A stretch of DNA of 31,636 nucleotides from Lachnospiraceae bacterium UBA5895. GTDB taxonomy: Bacteria > Bacillota > Clostridia > Lachnospirales > Lachnospiraceae. Location of the stretch: the NCBI GenBank assembly GCA_002431915.1, contig DJEP01000005.1, positions 1 through 31,636 on the forward strand, in the 5' to 3' direction. The notes under the pieces were generated by a model that saw nothing but the letters and a program-made list of their open reading frames with translations, did no database searches and was not told the DNA's origin. The translations under genes and the position numbers were made by a program. Shown piece by piece: positions 25,686-31,636 of this stretch (the stretch's first letter is position 1; each line of letters starts with the position of its first letter).

Positions 25686-26654
25686 ATGGCTAACTGGGTA
25701 AGTGCAGGCTGTGGCGTCATTGCCAATGAACTGGCGCAGGCAATGGAAAAAAGAGGACAGAAGCTGTACGGTGTTGTGAATCGGACGCAGGAGAAAGCAG
25801 TGGCTTTTGCGGAAAAATACGGTGTGCAGAAGGTTTTTATAAGCTTTGAAGAGGTATGTGCGGATCCGGCTGTGGATATCATTTACATTTCCACACCTCA
25901 TAACACCCATATTCAGTTCCTTCGGAAAGCTCTGGCAGCGGGCAAACACGTATTGTGCGAGAAATCCATTACCTTAAATTCCGAAGAACTGGAAGAGGCG
26001 ATGGGGCTGGCAAAGGAACACGGCGTGGTGCTGGCGGAGGCTATGACCATTTATCATATGCCCATTTATAAAGAACTGAAGAAACGTGTGGATGCCGGAG
26101 AGTTCGGGGAACTGCGCGTGATACAGATGAACTTCGGAAGCTATAAGGAATATGACATGAAGAACCGGTTCTTCAACCGGAATCTGGCAGGTGGAGCGCT
26201 GTTGGACATCGGCGTGTACGCCCTTTCTTTTGTAAGAATGTTCTTAAGCTCCTGCCCGGATCAGATCACTTCCCAGGTGAAGCTGGCACCCACCGGTGTG
26301 GATGAGCAGGCGGGGATCCTTTTAATGAATCCGGAGCAGGAGATGGCGACGGTGACATTATCTCTGCATGCCAAGCAGCCCAAGCGGGGAATGATTTCTT
26401 TTGACAAGGCTTATGTGGAGATGTATGAATATCCCAGAGGACAGAAGGCAGTGATCACCTACACGGAAGACGGACATATCGAGGAGATTCAGGCGGGAGC
26501 CACGGCGGATGCCCTGGTCTATGAAGCAGAGGATATGGAGCAGGCGATTTGCGGACATCCGGAACTTATGAAGCTGGAGCTTACCGAAGATGTTATGAAG
26601 ATGATGACAAAAATCCGTAAGGACTGGGGATTAACTTATCCGGAGGAAGAGTAG
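25686..26654 (+). CDS. Gfo/Idh/MocA-family NAD(P)-dependent oxidoreductase
   Basis: Predicted dehydrogenase of 322 residues for a sugar, sugar derivative or similar polyol. The N-terminal Rossmann fold shows GCGVIAN, where nicotinamide cofactor binds, then ISTPHNTH and the family signature AAGKHVLCEKSITLN near residue 95. The C-terminal alpha/beta domain has GGALLDIGVYAL near residue 170, as in Idh-like enzymes. The start directly abuts the stop of the cyclase gene and the next gene begins 3 bp after its stop, so it is the middle gene of a three-gene operon. The residues before the first glycine are few and slightly unusual (NWVSAG), but the fold is complete. The substrate is unknown. Confidence 0.94.
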   Translation: MANWVSAGCGVIANELAQAMEKRGQKLYGVVNRTQEKAVAFAEKYGVQKVFISFEEVCADPAVDIIYISTPHNTHIQFLRKALAAGKHVLCEKSITLNSEELEEAMGLAKEHGVVLAEAMTIYHMPIYKELKKRVDAGEFGELRVIQMNFGSYKEYDMKNRFFNRNLAGGALLDIGVYALSFVRMFLSSCPDQITSQVKLAPTGVDEQAGILLMNPEQEMATVTLSLHAKQPKRGMISFDKAYVEMYEYPRGQKAVITYTEDGHIEEIQAGATADALVYEAEDMEQAICGHPELMKLELTEDVMKMMTKIRKDWGLTYPEEE

Positions 26655-26657
26655 ACC

Positions 26658-28001
26658 ATGGAAAAAAATCTGACCACAGGCAGTATCTGGAAGACTATTT
26701 TTTATTTTTCACTGCCTTATTTTTTCTCGTATTTTTTACAGACCCTGTATGGCATGGCGGATCTGTTCATAATTGGACAGTTTAACGGCGTGGACAGTAC
26801 CACGGCGGTATCCATCGGCAGTCAGGTCATGCATATGCTGACGGTAATGATCGTGGGACTGGCAATGGGCTCCACCGTCATGATCGGCAGAGCCGTAGGC
26901 GGCAACGACCGGAAACAGGTGAACCTGGCGGTTGGCAATACGGTCACATTGTTCGTTACGTTATCCCTGGTGCTGATGGCAGTACTTCTGCTGGCAGCGG
27001 GGGGGATCGTAAGCGTGATGTCCACACCGGAGGAAGCGGTGGCAGGTACGAGACAGTATCTGATGATCTGTTTCGCTGGAATCCCTTTTATTACGGCATA
27101 TAACATCATCAGCTCTATATTCCGGGGCATGGGGGATTCTAAGAGTCCCATGTATTTTATCATGGTGGCATGTATCTGCAATATTGCGTTGGACTATGTG
27201 TTTATCGGAGCATTTTCTATGGGAGCTGCCGGAGCGGCACTGGGAACGACCCTGTCCCAGGTGATCAGCGTGATCATCGCTTTGACAGTAATCTTACATA
27301 AAAAAATGATTCCCGGATTCCGAAAAGCGGACTTAAAGCCGCAGAAGGAGATGCTGGGGAAAATCTTAAAGGTCGGTGTGCCGGTATGTTTACAGGATGG
27401 ATTCATTCAGATCTCATTTCTGATCATTACGGTATTTGCCAATCTACGAGGCATCAATGATGCGGCTGCGGTGGGCATCGTGGAGAAGCTGATTGGAATT
27501 CTGTTTCTGGTGCCTTCCACCATGCTGTCTACGGTATCCGCTCTCTGCGCGCAGAATATGGGTGCCGGGAAGCATGACCGGTCGCTTAAGATATTACAGT
27601 ATGCGGCAATGATTGCTGTGGGCTTCGGTTTGGTGGCGGCATCCCTGATGCAGTTTTTAGCAGTTCCGGCAGTGGGACTGTTTACGAAAGATTTAGAGGT
27701 TATGCGGCTGGGCGGACAGTATATGCGCAGTTATGTATGGGATTGCGTGTTTGCGGGCGTGCATTTCTGCTTCAGCGGATATTTCTGTGCCTATGGATTG
27801 TCGGGAATCTCTTTTATCCACAATGTGGCATCCATTTTACTGGCGAGAATTCCGCTGGCTTACTGGGCATCCACCCATTTTGCCGCTACCCTGTATCCCA
27901 TGGGATGGGCGGCTCCGGCAGGCTCCATGATCTCCGTGGTGATCTGCGTGGCAGCATTTGTATGGATGAAAAAACACCCGGAGAAATTAATTTCCGGGTG
28001 A
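26658..28001 (+). CDS. MATE-family exporter (second copy)
   Basis: Membrane transporter of 447 residues with about twelve helices. It shows N-terminal MATE features (GSIWKTIFYFSLPYFFSYF, GMADLFIIGQF) and the half-repeat with RGMGDSKSPMYF. It differs clearly from the copy at 9490-10824, so the two are not a recent duplication. GGAGG inside the upstream gene is its ribosome binding site. The TGA stop lies in the hairpin that terminates the convergent HAD gene. The substrate is unknown. Confidence 0.94.
   Translation: MEKNLTTGSIWKTIFYFSLPYFFSYFLQTLYGMADLFIIGQFNGVDSTTAVSIGSQVMHMLTVMIVGLAMGSTVMIGRAVGGNDRKQVNLAVGNTVTLFVTLSLVLMAVLLLAAGGIVSVMSTPEEAVAGTRQYLMICFAGIPFITAYNIISSIFRGMGDSKSPMYFIMVACICNIALDYVFIGAFSMGAAGAALGTTLSQVISVIIALTVILHKKMIPGFRKADLKPQKEMLGKILKVGVPVCLQDGFIQISFLIITVFANLRGINDAAAVGIVEKLIGILFLVPSTMLSTVSALCAQNMGAGKHDRSLKILQYAAMIAVGFGLVAASLMQFLAVPAVGLFTKDLEVMRLGGQYMRSYVWDCVFAGVHFCFSGYFCAYGLSGISFIHNVASILLARIPLAYWASTHFAATLYPMGWAAPAGSMISVVICVAAFVWMKKHPEKLISG
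27969..28000 (-). terminator. Intrinsic terminator for the minus-strand HAD remnant
   Basis: A 10-bp stem (27975-27984 with 27991-28000, CACCCGG-type) with a short A/T loop is followed, on the minus strand, by six T (27974-27969). On the plus strand A-runs follow instead, so it terminates leftward transcription. It is embedded in the last codons of the MATE gene. Confidence 0.8.
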
Positions 28002-28034
28002 AAAAAGACAATTACGGCGCTGTCGGTGGCTTGA

Positions 28035-28391
28035 TTAACGAGAGGCGGCAATGTTAAGAAGCAGTTTTTGCAGTGTATGGGAATCACCGTCCATAACTGT
28101 GAAGAGGGCTTCTTTCGGAGCTTCTTCTGCGGAGCCGGAAGAGGTGGCAGTGTGCAGGTAGCAGCAGTCGATTCCCGCAGTCACAGCGCCGGCGAGATCA
28201 CTGGTGCGTTCGTTGCCAACCATCAGGCAGGCGGCAGGATCTAAGCCGTAGCGTTCAAACAGGATCTGAAAAAAGGCAGCCCCCTGAAAAGGATAGGACA
28301 GGGCAAGCTTTTTCCAGAGGGAGGGCTTATGCTCGTTGGTGTGGATGTCTACTAAAGTGCCGTAGAGATCGAAAATAAAATTATGATACAT
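28035..28391 (-). pseudogene. Internally deleted HAD-family hydrolase
   Basis: The frame encodes 118 residues, about half the usual 210-230. The start looks complete: MYHNFIFDLYGTLVDIHTNE holds HAD motif I with the nucleophile Asp8. After KPSLWKKLALSYPFQGA the sequence jumps to FQILFERYGLDPAACLMVGNERTSDLAGA, which is the region of motif IV. The cap domain and motifs II and III (Ser/Thr and Lys) are missing, an in-frame loss of roughly 100 codons. The first acidic residue of motif IV reads Glu instead of the usual Asp. Start 28391 follows a GAGG ribosome binding site, and a promoter and a terminator of its own still flank it. It is unlikely to be catalytic; a short functional derivative is possible but not supported. 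Confidence 0.75.
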
Positions 28392-28458
28392 AGAAACCTC
28401 ATTTCTTGTGGGGTTATGTTTGACTCTTTTCATAAACGATGGCAGAGCCGATAGATAT

Positions 28459-28487
28459 ATTGTAGCATTTCTTGCAATTTTCAACAA
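28459..28487 (-). promoter_or_regulatory. Promoter candidate of the HAD remnant
   Basis: On the minus strand, TTGTTG (28487-28482), a 17-bp spacer and TACAAT (28464-28459) with an upstream TG make an extended -10 promoter. It overlaps the divergent promoter at 28472-28500. Confidence 0.55.
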
Positions 28488-28500
28488 ATAAAAATATAAT
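28472..28500 (+). promoter_or_regulatory. Promoter of the DUF4015-transglutaminase pair
   Basis: TTGCAA (28472-28477), a 17-bp spacer and a perfect TATAAT (28495-28500). The predicted start is about 70 bp before ATG 28578. The -35 box lies inside the spacer of the minus-strand promoter, so both cannot be occupied at once. Confidence 0.75.
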
Positions 28501-28577
28501 AATGCTAGGGATTGTGGTAGCAGCATGCTGTGGAGCAATCCGCAGGCATTAGTAAGACTGGATTACAGGAGCGATAA

Positions 28578-29912
28578 ATGATACGAAATACAAGTTTGGG
28601 GAAGAGACTTCTGGCGGTGGGGCTCGTGCTGATATTTAGTATGACCGGCTGCGGGACAGACAATGAGATAGATTTAACAGAGAATGGAATAGAAGTAACG
28701 GCGGACGCCACACAGATGACCGTGGAAACGGCACCGGAAGTCACAGAGGAAGATACGGCAGTGGATACAGTGTCCGGCACGGAAGCCACGCAGAAATCGG
28801 AGCCGGAGCCGACGGCAGTACCCTGGCAGGAACTGACCACGGCGGATCGCATGGCGGGACGGACGAAAGTGAGAGGCATCTACGTCACCGGTCCTAAGGC
28901 CGGCAGCGCCGGAATGGAAGATCTGATAGGGCTGGTGGATGAGACGGAACTGAATGCCATGGTCATTGATGTGAAAAATGATGAAGGAAATGTGACGTTC
29001 CGACTGACGAACGAAGAGATTACGCAGAACATTCCCGTACTGGACCAGATAGCCGAAATGCAGGCGGGAGTGCTCTATATCCGGGATATTCAGGCACTGA
29101 TGCAGGAACTGAAGGATCATAATATTTATACTATTGCGCGGATCGTATGCTTCAAGGATCCCATTCTGGCTGCGGCGAGACCGGAACTGGCACTGACGAA
29201 ACCGGACGGTAAGCCGGTGGCAGATGCCAACGGGCTGGCATGGGTGAACCCCTACAGGCAGGAGGTCTGGGAGTATCTGACAGAACTTGCTGAGATGGCG
29301 GCAGACCTGGGTTTCGACGAGATCCAGTACGATTATGTGCGTTTTCCGGTGGGATCGGATGCCGATGCGGCGGACTACGGTGTGGATATGGAAGCTTATC
29401 CGAAGAGACAGGCGATACAGGATTTTCTCGCCTATGCGGGAGAACGACTTCATGAAAAGGGATGCGTGGTCACGGCGGATGTCTTCGGCACCATCATCGG
29501 AAGTGAGACCGATGTGCAGACCGTAGGGCAGGATTACACGGCACTGGGGCAGACCGTGGATGCTATCAGTCCCATGGTGTATCCCTCCCATTATGCGAAC
29601 GGTGTATTTGGACTGAAAGTGCCGGATGCAAACCCTTACGAGACGGTATTTGCCGCAATGCAGGGCTCTGCCGAAGAACTGCAGGAGATTCCGGAGACGG
29701 AACGTGCCGTGGTACGACCCTGGCTGCAGGCGTTCACTGCCACCTGGGTTCCGGGACATATTTCTTATAACGGAACACAGATCAGAGAACAGATTCAGGC
29801 GGTCTACGATGCCGGTTATGAAGAATGGATCCTGTGGAATGCAACGAACCGTTATTCTGCGGAAGGACTGCTTGGTGCAGATGAGGTAGAAACAAATGAA
29901 GATAATCAATAA
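28578..29912 (+). CDS. DUF4015-type putative glycoside hydrolase lipoprotein
   Basis: Surface lipoprotein of 444 residues. The signal peptide ends in lipobox MTGC with the lipidated Cys25, and a Thr/Glu-rich linker runs to about residue 90. The main domain (about 95-435) matches the TIM-barrel family called DUF4015 or putative glycosyl hydrolase: KVRGIYVTG, NAMVIDVKNDEGNVTF, GFDEIQYDYVRFP, VTADVFGTIIG and ISPMVYPSHYANG. Carboxylates in the DYVRFP and ADVFG strands are the likely active-site residues. The family is thought to act at the cell envelope, but I know of no proven substrate. AGGAG precedes the ATG. Its end overlaps the next gene by 17 bp, suggesting coupled translation. Confidence 0.88.
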   Translation: MIRNTSLGKRLLAVGLVLIFSMTGCGTDNEIDLTENGIEVTADATQMTVETAPEVTEEDTAVDTVSGTEATQKSEPEPTAVPWQELTTADRMAGRTKVRGIYVTGPKAGSAGMEDLIGLVDETELNAMVIDVKNDEGNVTFRLTNEEITQNIPVLDQIAEMQAGVLYIRDIQALMQELKDHNIYTIARIVCFKDPILAAARPELALTKPDGKPVADANGLAWVNPYRQEVWEYLTELAEMAADLGFDEIQYDYVRFPVGSDADAADYGVDMEAYPKRQAIQDFLAYAGERLHEKGCVVTADVFGTIIGSETDVQTVGQDYTALGQTVDAISPMVYPSHYANGVFGLKVPDANPYETVFAAMQGSAEELQEIPETERAVVRPWLQAFTATWVPGHISYNGTQIREQIQAVYDAGYEEWILWNATNRYSAEGLLGADEVETNEDNQ

Positions 29913-31446
29913 GATCATGATTGCAATCGCAGTACTCTGTCTGCTGTTGTGTGGTGGGGTTCTGGCGTTTGCCTTAAATCCGGACATGACCAGTTCCCTG
30001 GCGCAGACACTGTACGGAAACGGTAGTGGTACAGAAGCGACGGATACAGTAAGCGGAAATGTGGCAGATACAGGTGCAGACGGCAATATCCGTGCGACAC
30101 TGCCGAACGGCATGCCGGGAGAAATGAACGGTTATGTGGCTCCGTCGATGGATCAGCTGCAGATTCCGGAGGATGTGAACGGCAAGAACGGTTTCGTACC
30201 GATTCAGCCGGAGGAACAGCAGATTCCCGATCAGGAAGCACAGGATCTGGAGGAAACATTAGACCCGGGAGATTCCGGCGACGGTTATACTTTTTCCGCG
30301 CAGGAGTATCCCTATTATCAGATGCTGTCGGAGGATCAGCAGTCCGTATATCGGCAGATCTATGCCAATGCACTGGAGCTGACGGCGCGTTTTGCTCCGG
30401 AGAGGACAGTGACGGCGGGGGATGTGAAGAATGCTTTTGAGGCAGTCATTGGTGATCACCCGGAACTGTTCTGGCTGGAGACCGGGTATTCCGGGAAATA
30501 TATGGGGAACGGGCAATGCGTGGAGATAGATTTAAAATATAACAGCAGGGCAAATGATCTGGAGAATGCAAAGCAAAGATTTGATGCGGCGGCGCAGAAC
30601 CTGATTGCCGGGGCATTGTCTCTTGGCAGCGATTATGAAAAGGAGAGGTATGTACACGATGCATTGGCGGCAGCAGTGACCTATGATCTGTCGGCGGATC
30701 TGAATCAGAGTGCCTACAGTGCACTGGTGAACGGAAAAAGTGTGTGTGCCGGTTACGCCAGGGCTTACCAGTATCTGTTACAGCAGCTGGGAATTCCCTG
30801 TTACTATTGCACCGGTTATTCCGGAGGGGATCACGCCTGGAATATCGTGAAGCTGGACGATGGCTACTATAATGTGGATGTGACCTGGGATGATGCGGAT
30901 ACGATCCGGTATGATTATTTCAACAAAACGGATGCGGATTTTGCTTCCACTCATGTGAGACAAAATCTGTCGGTCTATCTGCCGGCATGCAACGGCACAG
31001 CCTACAGACAGGAGAGTACCGTACCGGATGAAAATGGCGGGGATGGAACCACACCGGCGCAGCCGGGAAACAGTCTGAGCGATTATATCAATCCGAATCC
31101 CCAGGAGCCTCTGCGGTATCCCGGTGGTAATACCGGAAGCTCCGACAGCGATACCACAGCCACACCGGCTCCCAGAAACGACGCTGTGACGGATTTAAAC
31201 TCTTATTATGCGAACTGTATTACACAGTTAAGTATTCTGGGGAGCGGGGATCAGCATTTTGACAATGTGGTGCCCAAGAGTCTGTGGAGTACCATCGAGC
31301 AGGCGTACAATACCGGAGCCTACGAGCAGGGCTATGTGATGGAAGTGCTGAAAAAACTTGGCATGGAGAACTTTGCTATTCAGCTGCAGCTGGTAGATCT
31401 CGGGGATGGGTATTACAGAGTATATCACAATGTGGTGACCTACTAA
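29896..31446 (+). CDS. Secreted transglutaminase-like (cysteine protease fold) protein
   Basis: Protein of 516 residues with an N-terminal hydrophobic segment (about 5-26) that is a signal peptide or membrane anchor. An acidic, Gly- and Pro-rich linker follows to about residue 130. The transglutaminase-like core has the triad Cys284 (KSVCAGYARA), His313 (GGDHAWN) and Asp328 (YYNVDVTWDD). A Thr/Pro/Gly/Asn-rich spacer (about 370-430) and a C-terminal domain of about 85 residues complete it. Such proteins occur on Firmicute surfaces and may cleave or cross-link peptides or wall components. It overlaps the DUF4015 gene by 17 bp and is followed by an intrinsic terminator, so the two make a complete two-gene operon. 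Confidence 0.92.
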   Translation: MKIINKIMIAIAVLCLLLCGGVLAFALNPDMTSSLAQTLYGNGSGTEATDTVSGNVADTGADGNIRATLPNGMPGEMNGYVAPSMDQLQIPEDVNGKNGFVPIQPEEQQIPDQEAQDLEETLDPGDSGDGYTFSAQEYPYYQMLSEDQQSVYRQIYANALELTARFAPERTVTAGDVKNAFEAVIGDHPELFWLETGYSGKYMGNGQCVEIDLKYNSRANDLENAKQRFDAAAQNLIAGALSLGSDYEKERYVHDALAAAVTYDLSADLNQSAYSALVNGKSVCAGYARAYQYLLQQLGIPCYYCTGYSGGDHAWNIVKLDDGYYNVDVTWDDADTIRYDYFNKTDADFASTHVRQNLSVYLPACNGTAYRQESTVPDENGGDGTTPAQPGNSLSDYINPNPQEPLRYPGGNTGSSDSDTTATPAPRNDAVTDLNSYYANCITQLSILGSGDQHFDNVVPKSLWSTIEQAYNTGAYEQGYVMEVLKKLGMENFAIQLQLVDLGDGYYRVYHNVVTY

Positions 31447-31477
31447 GAGGTAAATGCAATATTTATAAAAAGTGAGA

Positions 31478-31515
31478 AACACCGGTATTTTTGATATATA
31501 TCGGTGTTATTTTTT
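31478..31515 (+). terminator. Intrinsic terminator after the transglutaminase gene
   Basis: AACACCG (31478-31484) pairs with CGGTGTT (31502-31508), and the stem can extend by further A/T pairs inside. A run of six T follows at 31510-31515. Confidence 0.88.
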
Positions 31516-31522
31516 AAAATAT

Positions 31523-31541
31523 GAAAATGAGAATCGTTACT
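31523..31541. promoter_or_regulatory. Fur-box-like sequence
   Basis: This 19-bp site matches the classical Fur box (GATAATGATAATCATTATC) at 14 of 19 positions by eye, with the core AATGAGAATCGTTA. It ends 7 bp before the -35 box of a perfect promoter. Iron control of the gene beyond the right edge is inferred; Zur or PerR boxes are similar. Confidence 0.55.
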
Positions 31542-31548
31542 ATTATTA

Positions 31549-31577
31549 TTGACATATAATTCCAGTTACGTTATAAT
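31549..31577 (+). promoter_or_regulatory. Perfect consensus sigma-A promoter at the right edge
   Basis: TTGACA (31549-31554), a 17-bp spacer and TATAAT (31572-31577). It drives a gene beyond the window; no start codon with a ribosome binding site is seen in the remaining 59 bases. Confidence 0.88.
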
Positions 31578-31636
31578 CAGGGTATGAAATACAGAAGAGA
31601 TACCAAAAGAAAGATACAAAGTAAATAAAATACGTT

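Noticed and set aside
28674..30113. Long open frame of 479 codons on the minus strand
   Set aside because: It lies opposite the well-supported DUF4015 and transglutaminase genes, its translation is Arg/His/Ile-rich with no known motif, and it has no ribosome binding site. It is a codon-bias shadow.
1..31636. tRNA genes, insertion sequences, attachment sites and CcpA cre boxes
   Set aside because: None was recognisable by eye on either strand; weak partial cre matches lacked the conserved TG/CG/CA pattern.

Overview
The window looks like chromosomal DNA of a gut Firmicute of the family Lachnospiraceae (Clostridia). The evidence is near-consensus sigma-A promoters, strong AGGAGG-type ribosome binding sites, moderate GC, and the gene families present: LplB/YtcP-type sugar permeases, the DUF5107-TPR protein, DUF6171, and GH112 beside GH105. 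This assignment is an inference from gene content; there is no rRNA in the window. I see no tRNA, rRNA, CRISPR array, insertion sequence or prophage.

About 1-24250 is a carbohydrate-utilisation locus that best fits import and intracellular breakdown of rhamnogalacturonan-I (pectin) oligosaccharides. Left block (1-10.8 kb): an upstream terminator, a GH2-fold hydrolase, an AraC regulator on the minus strand, a DUF5107-TPR protein, a GH35 beta-galactosidase and a MATE transporter. Centre: a second AraC/cupin regulator, divergent from a three-gene ABC importer (two permeases, one lipoprotein binding protein) across a 427-bp control region; no ATPase gene is present, so a shared MsmX-type ATPase is presumed. 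Right block (16.2-24.2 kb): GH105 unsaturated rhamnogalacturonyl hydrolase, CE12-type acetylesterase, GH112 phosphorylase, GH28, GH51 arabinofuranosidase and a small Cys-rich DUF6171 protein, closed by a strong intrinsic terminator. None of the enzymes has a signal peptide, and no extracellular lyase is encoded. The model is therefore capture of oligosaccharides made elsewhere, followed by cytoplasmic deacetylation, removal of arabinose and galactose branches, hydrolysis of the unsaturated end, and phosphorolysis of Gal-Rha by GH112.

Right of the locus (24.25-31.6 kb) lie a C-terminal remnant of a MalY/PatB-type aminotransferase, a membrane diguanylate cyclase in an apparent operon with a Gfo/Idh/MocA oxidoreductase and a second MATE transporter, and an internally deleted HAD hydrolase on the minus strand. 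Next are a DUF4015 lipoprotein overlapping a transglutaminase-like surface protein, and a terminator. The window ends in a perfect consensus promoter preceded by a Fur-box-like sequence, whose gene lies beyond the right edge.

The most notable non-coding signals are an mRNA leader before the binding-protein gene, with two Shine-Dalgarno copies and a segment able to sequester the real one; a palindrome over the start site of the second AraC gene; and overlapping divergent promoters at about 28.46-28.50 kb.
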